Of a stretch of 64,000 nucleotides of DNA, positions 9,324 through 17,500 are shown piece by piece; positions within the stretch are counted from its first letter, which is position 1; every line of letters starts with the position of its first letter. The notes beneath the pieces are model-generated. The model saw nothing but the letters and a program-made list of their open reading frames with translations, was not told the origin of the DNA and searched no databases. Position numbers and translations under genes: made by a program. The DNA comes from Polyangiaceae bacterium (GTDB taxonomy: Bacteria; Myxococcota_A; Polyangia; Polyangiales; Polyangiaceae), in assembly GCA_016715885.1 (NCBI GenBank), contig JADJXL010000001.1:452001-516000 (forward strand), in the 5' to 3' direction.

Positions 9324-9626
9324 TCACGCTGCTTCGACACGCTTGGGAGCTTGTTCAGGTGTCTCAGCAGCTTGCTCCGGCCGCCGAATCGGCCCAAGCT
9401 CGATGGCCAAAAGCGCTCTGCCCAGGGCAAAACCCTCGAGCGACAAGCGCAGACGCAAGGCATCGAGCAATCCTTCGTGATGCAGCGCACTCACGGCCTT
9501 GCGCACATCAACTTTACGTACCTCGATTTCTCGCGACAACGTCTCGAGATCCATGCACCGACCCTCGGTCTGTGCTTTGGCCAACGCGCGGAGAATGTAA
9601 GGGGCGATATGTTGCGGGGTCATCAT
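9324..9626 (-). CDS. Small winged-helix-like protein
   Basis: 100 aa. The middle reads ETLSREIEVRKVDVRKAVSALHHEGLLDALRLRLSLEG in three pieces: helix, recognition-like helix, then a strand hairpin. This is the layout of a winged helix-turn-helix. A Pro/Gln/Glu-rich tail follows. It could be a small transcriptional regulator, although no DNA-binding family signature is clear. It lies 61 nt upstream of the HEAT-like lipoprotein on the same strand. Start: ATG 9626, with a second ATG one codon later. Confidence 0.6.
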   Translation of the reverse strand: MMTPQHIAPYILRALAKAQTEGRCMDLETLSREIEVRKVDVRKAVSALHHEGLLDALRLRLSLEGFALGRALLAIELGPIRRPEQAAETPEQAPKRVEAA

Positions 9627-10074
9627 GAACCGACCCTACACCATCCACTGAACGCGTGCATAGTTTTTGACAACTTTTTGTTCAGGCCGCTTGTTCAGTA
9701 GTCAGCCTCGCACAAAAAGCGTGTGTCGCTAACAAAATGTGATTCAAATCACGAAACGCGTGTGGGCTCCCGTCACGCTTGGTTGCGTAGGATTCGCGCG
9801 CGCGACAATTCGACGCCACAGCGTGAATCGGCGCAGTCCTCGGGGGAGCGAGCCCAGGCGCTCCGCCGAGGACCATGCCGTTTCACCGTCTGCATGGCCT
9901 TGCTCGTCCTTTTGCAACCATCGGGCCAACTCCCGAGGACCGCGCAAATGCTTTGAATTCGGCAGCTCTGCTCCCGCGAGCACGGCAGAAGCCTTGCACG
10001 AATGCAAAGTGGACGAGCGAGTCCATTTCGATCGCGCGATGAGCCCACGCAAACCATGCGCACCCGGCGCAGAG
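9627..10074. other. Intergenic region with a strong imperfect hairpin
   Basis: About 450 bp without a convincing gene. The open frames here are short and lack coding character. The notable structure is a hairpin at 9836-9873: GTCCTCGG and GGAGCG pair with CGCTCC and CCGAGGAC, giving 14 pairs with a single G.G mismatch and an 8-nt loop. It lies downstream of the M16 peptidase pair (minus strand). With no T-tract on either side, it is not a canonical Rho-independent terminator. Confidence 0.6.
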
Positions 10075-11604
10075 TCAGTTTCTTGTCGCAGGTAGCGTTT
10101 TGATCCGAGCAAAATTCCGCATCGGATCGACGACTTTGACTTCTCCGAAGGGTTGTAGCGCAGCGCCCACCTTCGATACGTCACCCGAAACCACGACAAT
10201 CATGTGCCCCCGTCGCACATACTCCGCGAACGCTTTTTGCGTCGATTCGGGTGTCGTTTTCCGAATGGCCTTCGCCAGTTCTTCCGGAGCGTCGTCCGGT
10301 TGTTTGTTCACCCATGAATCGCACAGCGAATCTGCGGTTTTTCCGGGCACACCGGCATCGATCGAGTGCCATCCGGCAAGAAACCGCGATGCCGTTTCGT
10401 TCTCGGCTGCCGTCGGCGCTTCGGTGACCATCTTTTGTGCGTGATCCAGAAGAGCCGCGAGCGCTTCGCCCGTCGAGCTGTTTTGCGTTTGTGCGTACAG
10501 ATAAAACACGGACGGGCCATTGGCATACGAATCGACGCTCGAAAAGGAAAGATAGGCCAGCCCGCGTTTTTCCCGCAGGTCCGTGAAAAGACGACCCGTA
10601 TAGGTTCCACCGACGACCTGATCGGCCACGAGAAACGATGGGTACGTGGGTTCGTCTTGTTTTGGCGCCAGAGTGCCCACGGCCACTTCGCTTTGCTCGC
10701 TTCCAGGCCTGTCGACGAGCGTGATTTTCATCGATCCGGGAGGCAATGGATCCGTAAACGATATCGACGGTGCAGAGGCTTTGCGAAGTTTACCCAATCC
10801 CTTTTGGGCCGCGGATTGTAACACGACCGGGTCGACGTCTCCCGATGCCGCGACGAGCATGTTGCTCGGTACGAAAAAACGACGGTGCCAATTCTTGCAA
10901 TCACCCGGTTTGAGCTTGTTGATGTCGTCGACCGTTGCGTCGTACGAGGCATAAGGATGATATTCACTCGGCAGAGCAAATAAATCCCGATACAGCATCA
11001 TCATGGCGCCCCACCGTCCATCTCCACGCGCATTGTCCGCGGCTTCTTCGGCGAGGCGCTTTTGCACGCGGACGATATCGTCATTGCCGAGGCGCGGCTT
11101 CGTGACGACCTGCGCGAGCAAATCGAATGCTTCGGGCATGCGATCTTTGACGACCGATAGCCCATAGACCACTCGATCCACATCCACGTCGACGTTCAGC
11201 GATGCCCCCAGCGTCTCGAGTTTCCCCTGGAGCTCGGTATCGCTGAGCGTCGCCGCACCCGAAGAAGCAACGGCCCTCGAGCATACCGCGGATAGCCCCG
11301 TGGCCTCTCCATCCACGGACGAACCCGCAAGAACGGCAATGCGCAAATGAGCGATCGGCACGGCTTTGTCGCGGCGACTCACGATCTTCAGCCCATTGCC
11401 GAGCTCTGCCCACGTGGCCGGTGCTGGCGTGAACGGTCGCGCTGGAAACGATTCGGGAGGCGGCTCTTTGGGCGCTTGGGCTTCGACGACCGGTGGTGGC
11501 GTTGGTTTGTCTTTACGCACCGGGACGACCGACGTGTGCGTGCTGCTCGCGCAACCTCCGATTGCAATGCATGCAGCGGCAAACGATGCGAATCGGCGCT
11601 TCAT
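10075..11604 (-). CDS. M16-family peptidase-like lipoprotein lacking the zinc motif (probable non-catalytic subunit)
   Basis: 509 aa. A lipoprotein signal (lipobox IGGC, Cys ~18) and a Pro-rich linker precede two M16-type domains (LGNGLKIVSRRDKAVPIAHLRIAV..., YRDLFALPSEYHPYASY...HRRFFVPSNMLVAASGDVD). Where active M16 enzymes have HxxEH, this protein reads GLSAVCSRAV, so it should not bind zinc. Its ATG overlaps the stop of the upstream, active M16 gene by 4 nt (ATGA). Such active/inactive pairs are known in bacterial M16B peptidases, which form heterodimers. It probably acts in the periplasm or at the inner face of the outer membrane. Confidence 0.85.
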   Translation of the reverse strand: MKRRFASFAAACIAIGGCASSTHTSVVPVRKDKPTPPPVVEAQAPKEPPPESFPARPFTPAPATWAELGNGLKIVSRRDKAVPIAHLRIAVLAGSSVDGEATGLSAVCSRAVASSGAATLSDTELQGKLETLGASLNVDVDVDRVVYGLSVVKDRMPEAFDLLAQVVTKPRLGNDDIVRVQKRLAEEAADNARGDGRWGAMMMLYRDLFALPSEYHPYASYDATVDDINKLKPGDCKNWHRRFFVPSNMLVAASGDVDPVVLQSAAQKGLGKLRKASAPSISFTDPLPPGSMKITLVDRPGSEQSEVAVGTLAPKQDEPTYPSFLVADQVVGGTYTGRLFTDLREKRGLAYLSFSSVDSYANGPSVFYLYAQTQNSSTGEALAALLDHAQKMVTEAPTAAENETASRFLAGWHSIDAGVPGKTADSLCDSWVNKQPDDAPEELAKAIRKTTPESTQKAFAEYVRRGHMIVVVSGDVSKVGAALQPFGEVKVVDPMRNFARIKTLPATRN

Positions 11605-13034
11605 GGTGCACCTCCCGCCGCGGTTTTCACATCGGCGTCGGGTTTTTTCGGAGCAGGGTGCGATTCGATGATGGCGCGTCTATTCTTGTCCAAAAACTTC
11701 ACTGCTGCCTTTTGCACGTCATCCGCAGTGACCGCGGCAAATCGATCGAATGCTCGCGTGAGAAGCCGCGCGTCACCAAAAGAGAGCTCGTACTTGCCCA
11801 AATCGATGGCCCGGTCTCGCGTCCATGCGAGGCGCAGCGCAAGCGCCGTTTCGAGTCTCCTTCGAGCGCGCAGCATTTCTTCGGATGATGGGGGACGCGC
11901 GGCAAGGTCGTTCAAAATGGCGTCCACGTGCTTTTCCACTTCTGCAATGGTGGCATCTTGCGAAAAGCGAATTTCCATGCGAAGAAGCCCCGGCCCCGTG
12001 GCAAAGTTATATTCGTCGATGCTCGCCGTTGCCGCCGTTGCGAGGGCTTTGTCACGTACGAGCAGGGAGGGCAATCGTGCGCGCTCGCCGTCGCCGAGAA
12101 TCATTGCAGCAAAACGTAGCGCGTCGTGTTCTCGGGTGAGAGGTTTTGGCAAGACGAACCCATACGAAAGCCCGGGCACGCGAGCCAGCGGATCCTGAAT
12201 GACTTCGCGGCGCTCCGCTCGAGGTTCGGCAAGGGTCGGTTCAGAAAATGGTTTGGCTTGGATACGTGGAATGTCGTCGAAATAACGGTGCACGAGCGTC
12301 ATTGCCGTGTCGGGATCGAAATCGCCCGACAAGGACAGCACGGCGGTATTCGGACCATAATGTGCCGCATGAAAAGCGCGTACCCACTCGAGTTTGGCGC
12401 GAGCAAGGTCCTGCGGAGCGCCTGGAGGTGCGTGTCCGTAGGCAAAGCACCCGTCGAATGCAAGTTCCTGCGTGCGCCAATACGCGCGCCCGTAAGGTGC
12501 ATTCGCAACGCGAAGCCGGTACTCCTCTTCGATGACCTTGCGTTCCGCTTCGAACGATGCCGCGCTGACGTCGATGAATCGCATGCGTTCGGCTTCGAGC
12601 CAGAGCCCGAGCGCGAGCTCGTTTTCCGGGACCACCATGTAGTACGCCGTGCGATCGACGGCCGTGATGGCCGTGAGAAACCCGCCGCGCCCAACGACGA
12701 GCGCCTCGAATTGCCCTTCGGCGAGGTTTTTCGTCGCCCCGAACATCAGGTGCTCGAACGTGTGCGCAAATCCCGTTTTACCCGGCTCTTCGTCACGCGA
12801 TCCGACGTCGTACGTGACGGCAATCGCGACCGTGGGCGATGCGTGATCGACGTTCATCACGACGCGCAAACCATTGTCGAGCGTGACGCGTTTGATTTCG
12901 AGCGGCAAAGCCAGGGGCGCTTCGGTTTGTCCCGGCGACTTTTTGGGGTCGGCCGAGGGCAAACTCGATATGCTCAGGACGCAGAGTAGCGTGGCGAGAG
13001 GGACGTATGCGCGGTGGCGCAGGGGAGTGAGCAT
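11601..13034 (-). CDS. M16-family zinc peptidase (catalytic subunit)
   Basis: 477 aa from ATG 13034, which places a signal peptide at the N-terminus; the frame stays open 13 codons further up. The inverted zinc motif HTFEH lies at 91-95, with the distal glutamate in VIEEE (~169-171). The sequence around it (TGFAHTFEHLMFGATKN) is typical of PqqL/processing-peptidase-like M16B enzymes. A second, non-catalytic M16 half follows (GPNTAVLSLSGDFDPDTAM). It is coupled by a 4-nt overlap to the zinc-less partner gene. It is an exported endopeptidase; the substrate is unknown. Confidence 0.9.
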   Translation of the reverse strand: MLTPLRHRAYVPLATLLCVLSISSLPSADPKKSPGQTEAPLALPLEIKRVTLDNGLRVVMNVDHASPTVAIAVTYDVGSRDEEPGKTGFAHTFEHLMFGATKNLAEGQFEALVVGRGGFLTAITAVDRTAYYMVVPENELALGLWLEAERMRFIDVSAASFEAERKVIEEEYRLRVANAPYGRAYWRTQELAFDGCFAYGHAPPGAPQDLARAKLEWVRAFHAAHYGPNTAVLSLSGDFDPDTAMTLVHRYFDDIPRIQAKPFSEPTLAEPRAERREVIQDPLARVPGLSYGFVLPKPLTREHDALRFAAMILGDGERARLPSLLVRDKALATAATASIDEYNFATGPGLLRMEIRFSQDATIAEVEKHVDAILNDLAARPPSSEEMLRARRRLETALALRLAWTRDRAIDLGKYELSFGDARLLTRAFDRFAAVTADDVQKAAVKFLDKNRRAIIESHPAPKKPDADVKTAAGGAP

Positions 13035-13093
13035 GCAGCCGGCGACTCTACCATGCTCGATTGGAAAAACCAAGCATGGTCAGCCGCCTGAGA

Positions 13094-13960
13094 TCACATG
13101 CACATCATCGTGCCGGGGTCGCACGTGCCGCTGAAGCATTCATTGTTGTCGGTGCACGCTTCGCCCGTGTTTTTCACGCACGTTTTCGTCCCGTCGCCAT
13201 CCGGATCGCCGCACCTGGCGCTTGCGCATTGAGTCGGTCCCGTGCACGGTTCGCCGAGCGCTCCGCCACACCCGCCGAGACCATTACAAGCCTTGGTTCC
13301 GTCGCATGTGCCGCCCATGCCGTCGCTGGAATCGGTGCCGTACTTGGCAACGAAGTCGCATACGCCTTTGGACCCCTCGAGGTTACAAACGACGCACGCG
13401 CCGTCACATGCTTCGCCACAGCAGACGCCGTCCGTGCAGAACGTCGACGTGCAATCGCCTCCGACGCCGCACATCTTTCCGTCGCCGCACGTGCTGCAAT
13501 TCGCGCCACCACAGTCGACGTCCGTTTCGTCGCCGTTCTTGATGGTATCGTCGCACTTGGCGCACGCATTCTGATAGCAGTAACCACCTGGGCATTGCGC
13601 GTCGACGATGCATTCGACGCAGGCGCCCGCGCCGTTGCAAACTTTCGTCGATTCACACGGCTCACCCGCCGAAGCGAACGCACACGTGCTCAGTGCTCCC
13701 GCTTCCGACGTGCAAGTGTAGCACGCGTCCACTGCACAATCGGTGCAACCATCATTGGGCGAATTGTTCCCGTCGTCGCACGTCTCGTTCATGTCGAGCT
13801 TGCCGTCGCCGCACGTCGTCGCCATGCCGCTCGAGCTGCTCGAACCCGTTCCGCCGGTGGGGTTGTCCGGCGGCGGTTCATCCGCGGTACAACCCACGAA
13901 ATTCGCTAATGCAGCGCCAAGCAGCACCGCCAATGTCATCGATGCGCGAACGATCTTCAT
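13094..13960 (-). CDS. Cys-rich surface lipoprotein (myxobacterial Cys-repeat type)
   Basis: 288 aa from ATG 13960, with GGAG 7 nt upstream; the frame extends 10 codons further without a signal. Lipobox NFVGC is followed by a short Gly/Ser linker (TGGTGSSSSSG), then CGDGKLDMNETCDDGNNSPNDGC. That last segment is the DUF4215-type Cys-rich repeat common in myxobacterial exported proteins. The rest is a chain of CxxCxxxx motifs (CGGANCSTCGDGKMC, CCGEACDGACVVC) like proprotein-convertase/EGF-like Cys-rich modules. It probably forms disulfide-bonded surface protein; its function is unknown. Confidence 0.8.
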   Translation of the reverse strand: MKIVRASMTLAVLLGAALANFVGCTADEPPPDNPTGGTGSSSSSGMATTCGDGKLDMNETCDDGNNSPNDGCTDCAVDACYTCTSEAGALSTCAFASAGEPCESTKVCNGAGACVECIVDAQCPGGYCYQNACAKCDDTIKNGDETDVDCGGANCSTCGDGKMCGVGGDCTSTFCTDGVCCGEACDGACVVCNLEGSKGVCDFVAKYGTDSSDGMGGTCDGTKACNGLGGCGGALGEPCTGPTQCASARCGDPDGDGTKTCVKNTGEACTDNNECFSGTCDPGTMMCM

Positions 13961-13999
13961 TCCAAGCTCCTCATTCCTTCCATGGGCCAAAGGCCCCGA

Positions 14000-15265
14000 T
14001 CAAAAGCTACCCTGCACCATGACGCCGCCCGGCGTCACGACGACGCGCGCCTGAGGCGCTGATTGGTTTTTGGGCGTGAACAAATCCGTAAACGCATACG
14101 CCGCCGTCGCTCCACCCAAAAGGCCTCCGAGCACCAGCGTCGCCCACGACGTATTACCGAGCGCGACGCTCGTGTCTTGCGCATCGTTGAAATCCGCCAC
14201 GCATTGCGCATTTGCACGCGCGCATTTGTTGTCGTTCCATTGCGACACGCTGTTCGAATCCGTCACTGCCGAGCCAATGCCCGTTCCGATCCCGACGAGC
14301 ATCAGCCCTCCAGCAACGCCGAATCCTGCGAGGATGAGCGTTTGGTTTTTGGCCGGCGGCGGGGGAGGCGGAGGAGGCGGCGGCGGTGGAGGTGGCGGCG
14401 GCGGTGCCATCAGTGTGAATTGCAGCGTCGCTTCTTGGCCCGCCACGGCATCGACTTGCTTCTTCACGGGCTCGGAGCCTTCTTTACGAGCCTCGAACGC
14501 TCGCGCCCCAGGGTCGAGAAAAACGGGCCCGGGAAGCGGCGCTTTGCCCACGGATGCCCCATCCATGAAAACTTCTGCGCCCTCGACATCCACCGTGACG
14601 ATGACCGAACCGACCTTCGTTTTTGCTTCGGCAAAAAGTTTTTCCGCGGCTTGCCGGTCGTCGGGTTTGGCCCCTTCGGCTTTTCGTAGGTAAAACGAAA
14701 GATGCTCGGCCGCCTGCCGCGCTTTACCGAGCTGCATTTCGCTCTTCGCGAGCGCCAATGCAATTTCAGGCGTGGGCGTCAACTTGAACGCCGCTTCGAG
14801 CGCTTCCCGCGCCTTGTCGTGTTGCCCCGCCTTTTGGGCTTTCGTCCCTTCGTCGACTTTCTTGGCGGCTTCTTTTTGCGCATCCGTCGCAGCTTTGGCC
14901 GCATCCGGTGGCGCAACTGCAGGCGTCGCAGGCGTCGCCGGGGACGCCGGTTGCGCGGGCGTCGCCGCCGCGGGCTGTGCAGGTTTGGCTGGCGCGGGTG
15001 CCGCTGCCGGTTTGGCCGGCGCGGGTGCTGCTGCCGGTTTGGCCGGTGCGGGTGCTGCTGCTGGTTTGGCCGGTGCCGCAGGTTTGGCCGGTGCCGCGGC
15101 TCCCGCCTTGGGTGCGTCCGCCGCTCGAGCCGGCAATGCCATCAGGCTCGCCGTAAGCAACATTCCCAGCACCGCGCAGCGCGCACCGAAATTCCGGCGG
15201 GCCTTCGTCGAAAATCCGGCCACGTAATCCGGTCGAGGCAAGTCGTGTCGTTCCATCGGCGTCAT
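14000..15265 (-). CDS. TPR-like and PEGA-domain exported protein with polyproline and membrane segment
   Basis: 421 aa. After a late signal-like hydrophobic segment (residues ~32-49, ending ARAADA) comes a long Ala/Pro/Lys linker with three 9-residue repeats (AAAPAPAKP). Next is a helical TPR-like region (GQHDKAREALEAAFKLTPTPEIALALAKSEMQLG), then a PEGA-like beta domain (VTVDVEGAEVFMDGASVGKAPLPGPVFLDPG). A run of about 18 prolines leads to a glycine-rich membrane segment and a C-terminal tail. PEGA domains are associated with cell-surface protein assembly. A second ATG at 15256 is possible. This architecture is common in Polyangiales; its function is unknown. Confidence 0.75.
   Translation of the reverse strand: MTPMERHDLPRPDYVAGFSTKARRNFGARCAVLGMLLTASLMALPARAADAPKAGAAAPAKPAAPAKPAAAPAPAKPAAAPAPAKPAAAPAPAKPAQPAAATPAQPASPATPATPAVAPPDAAKAATDAQKEAAKKVDEGTKAQKAGQHDKAREALEAAFKLTPTPEIALALAKSEMQLGKARQAAEHLSFYLRKAEGAKPDDRQAAEKLFAEAKTKVGSVIVTVDVEGAEVFMDGASVGKAPLPGPVFLDPGARAFEARKEGSEPVKKQVDAVAGQEATLQFTLMAPPPPPPPPPPPPPPPPPAKNQTLILAGFGVAGGLMLVGIGTGIGSAVTDSNSVSQWNDNKCARANAQCVADFNDAQDTSVALGNTSWATLVLGGLLGGATAAYAFTDLFTPKNQSAPQARVVVTPGGVMVQGSF
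14982..15080. repeat. 27-bp tandem repeat inside the TPR-PEGA gene
   Basis: Three full 27-bp copies begin at 14982, 15009 and 15036, and a partial one at 15063 (GGTTTGGCCGGCGCGGGTG-type unit on the plus strand). On the coding minus strand they encode the 9-residue Ala/Pro/Lys linker repeat. Copies differ at only one to three positions. Confidence 0.85.
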
Positions 15266-15345
15266 TCAAACTCACTCACGCAGCATACTCAAGAAAAAAG
15301 TACGTACCTTCCGTGGCTCGCCCCGCCGAACCTTTTCTCGACCGG

Positions 15346-15555
15346 TCACCCGACTTCCCAGACAATCACCGGCCGCGCACACGAAGGCTCGAGTGGACTT
15401 GTCACGACGACCTGCCCCGGGCCGGGTTTGTCGCGCGTTCGTTCGGCGACCGTCCTCGGATCCAATGAGTTGCTCTTCGCATTCAGCCGTTCACGAAGCA
15501 CGTCCCGTATCGGAACGTCGGTCCTCGAACGCGTCAATCGATCCGCTGTCGTCAC
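15346..15555 (-). CDS. Possible small protein (69 aa), weak support
   Basis: A GTG-initiated 69-codon frame lies in the 387-bp gap between the TPR-PEGA gene and the next divergent gene. The second half (PGQVVVTSPLEPSCARPVIVWEVG, in two parts PGQVVVTSPLEP and SCARPVIVWEVG) reads like plausible protein, and its third codon positions are moderately GC-rich. There is no clear ribosome binding site and no recognised family. If it is not a gene, the 15266-15652 gap holds nothing else I can identify. Confidence 0.25.
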   Translation of the reverse strand: MTTADRLTRSRTDVPIRDVLRERLNAKSNSLDPRTVAERTRDKPGPGQVVVTSPLEPSCARPVIVWEVG

Positions 15556-15652
15556 AACTTTGTACTGTGACTATCTTGACCGTTCGAATCGATTCTTTCC
15601 GACGTAAGGGCTTGACATCGTCCACAATTCCGGTTTTCTGGTAGATGCTCGG

Positions 15653-16759
15653 ATGTCTCGTCACCACCATACCACCTGGATTCTCGTCGCCCTTGCAGCC
15701 ATTGCACTGGTCTCTGGAACCCTCGTGGCTTCCTCGAGATCCCGCGCCAGCACGTTGCCGACGCTCTCCGCGCCGCTTGCACATGTGACGCTGCCGGATG
15801 TAGTGGTGCCCACGCCCATGCCGTCTGCGTCTGCGGTTGCATTGCAAGATCACGCGGGCACTGTCGCGACCGCTGCGAGCTCGGCACCTTCCACACGCGC
15901 GGATGCGCATTTCGATCGCTCGTGGCGTGCGCCGCTTGCGGGCGGTCTGCTCATGTTTCCGCCTTCCTTCGAATCCGCCGATGGACAGTACGATCTCGTC
16001 TTGCATCTCAATGGCAACACGGACCTCGTCGAGGAAAGTTACGGCTTCGCGGGCGTCAATGCGGTCATCGCCATTTTGAATCTCGGCGTGGGCTCGGGCG
16101 TGTACGAAGACCGTTTTGCGGATCCTGCGGGCATGCGCCTCATGCTCTCGCGCGCGCAGAACGTGATGAAAACCCGAGGATTGAAGAATGCTCGGCTTCG
16201 GCGCATTGGTTTGTCTGCGTGGAGCTCTGGATATGGCGGCATCATCAAAATCCTAGCGCACGACGAATTTTTCGACAGAATCAATGCCATCGTCCTCATC
16301 GATTCCATTCATTGCGGATACGACCCGCATTCCAAAAAGCTCAAGCCCGATCAAATCAATCCAATTCGCAAATATGCTGAAAAAGCCGTTCGAGGGGACG
16401 CACTGCTCACGATCGTGCATTCGGAGATCGCGACGTACGGGTATCACAACGCGCACGAAACGACGGATTTCGTGCTCGATTGGGTGAACATGCGCCGTCG
16501 TCCCACGAGCGTAGAACAACCCTTACCCACGCTCGTGGCGATGAAAAACGTCGTGCCGAACGCCTACATGCGGCCGCTCGAACCGCTCACCGAGGCGCAT
16601 CAGGGCGAATTGCACGTGCGCGGATACGATGGATCGGGCCCGATGACCCACATGCTCCACCTCATTCAATTTTCCACGACCGCACTGCCCGATTTGGTTC
16701 GTTATTGGGGCGCGTCCAAAACGAGCGACGTGACGTCGTCGAAAGCCTCGAAAAAATAG
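15653..16759 (+). CDS. Exported alpha/beta-hydrolase-like protein
   Basis: 368 aa. It has an N-terminal membrane anchor or signal (TTWILVALAAIALVSGTLVA). The mature part has hydrolase-fold features: a first strand ending VLHLNGNTD, a possible nucleophile elbow in GLSAWSSGYGG (Ser within SxG-type glycine-rich turn), a strand IVLIDSIHCGYD that could carry the acid, and a late His region (MTHMLHLIQF). No named family is evident, so catalysis is inference. Its 3' end overlaps the convergent HAD phosphatase gene by 58 bp. A TTGACA hexamer lies at 15612, but no good -10 follows it. Confidence 0.65.
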   Translation: MSRHHHTTWILVALAAIALVSGTLVASSRSRASTLPTLSAPLAHVTLPDVVVPTPMPSASAVALQDHAGTVATAASSAPSTRADAHFDRSWRAPLAGGLLMFPPSFESADGQYDLVLHLNGNTDLVEESYGFAGVNAVIAILNLGVGSGVYEDRFADPAGMRLMLSRAQNVMKTRGLKNARLRRIGLSAWSSGYGGIIKILAHDEFFDRINAIVLIDSIHCGYDPHSKKLKPDQINPIRKYAEKAVRGDALLTIVHSEIATYGYHNAHETTDFVLDWVNMRRRPTSVEQPLPTLVAMKNVVPNAYMRPLEPLTEAHQGELHVRGYDGSGPMTHMLHLIQFSTTALPDLVRYWGASKTSDVTSSKASKK

Positions 16760-17358
16760 GTTGGCTCGGTAAGCGCCAACGATTTTCGAGCAAACGGGCC
16801 CCACAGCGCCGCTCCCGTCGACACGCGAGCGCCCCGACCCGCACGCATGTCGTGCAAGCTATCCCCAATGAACAGCGTTTGTCCGGGACTCGACCCAAGC
16901 TGGTTCATTGCATGATGCACCGGCTCCGGATCCGGCTTGTGTCGCGTCACGTCTTCGGCACACACCACGACTTCGAAAACATCGAGCAATTCGAGCGCCG
17001 TGAGCCCAATTTGGGCGCCGTGCCGACCCTTGCTCGTCACGATGCCCAGACGTACGCCCGCCGCAGCGAGCGTTCGAACGCACGCGACCGACCCCGGAAA
17101 TGCAGACACCATCCGGTCGTGATGCTGGAAATTGTACTCCCGATACGTGGCAATCATGGCTTCCACTTCTTCGGAGCGATTGCAATGTTTCGCGAATTCG
17201 ACACGCAGCGGAGTCCCCACGCCCGCTAGGAATGTATCATCGGGCTGCGCGGGCAAACCGTGTTTGGCAAACGTATGATGGAAACTGTCGAGGATGAGCC
17301 GGGTCGAATCCAGCAGTGTTCCGTCGAGATCGAAGAGCACGGTCGAGTAGCGAGGCAT
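16702..17358 (-). CDS. HAD-superfamily phosphatase, phosphoglycolate-phosphatase-like
   Basis: 218 aa. Motif I is FDLDGTLLDS, with nucleophile Asp10 and general acid Asp12. A helical cap follows (residues ~15-85). Motif II is GIVTSKG, motif III lies in RHKPDPEP, and motif IV is FIGDSLHDM, with the metal-binding Asp. This order matches the PGP/Gph-like subgroup that dephosphorylates small phosphometabolites in the cytoplasm. The exact substrate cannot be assigned. The gene's 3' end overlaps the convergent hydrolase-like gene by 58 bp, an unusually long tail-to-tail overlap. Confidence 0.88.
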   Translation of the reverse strand: MPRYSTVLFDLDGTLLDSTRLILDSFHHTFAKHGLPAQPDDTFLAGVGTPLRVEFAKHCNRSEEVEAMIATYREYNFQHHDRMVSAFPGSVACVRTLAAAGVRLGIVTSKGRHGAQIGLTALELLDVFEVVVCAEDVTRHKPDPEPVHHAMNQLGSSPGQTLFIGDSLHDMRAGRGARVSTGAALWGPFARKSLALTEPTYFFEAFDDVTSLVLDAPQ

Positions 17359-17500
17359 TGTCGATGCCGGTTATCACGTTCTGACCCGCGTGTATACTGC
17401 ATTTTTACACTCGAGATCGTGCGGCGATTTTCCGGGAACCTCTGCTCGAGCTGCGTGTCGCTGCCCGCCGGCTCGCAAAGTCACTCGAGGCACCCGACCT

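Noticed and set aside
9744..10199. 151-aa minus-strand open frame in the gap after the M16 genes
   Set aside because: It starts inside the M16-like gene in another frame and contains the hairpin; there is no motif or start signal.
15491..16006. 171-aa minus-strand open frame upstream of the hydrolase-like gene
   Set aside because: It is antisense to the signal peptide and start of that gene and is highly Arg-rich.
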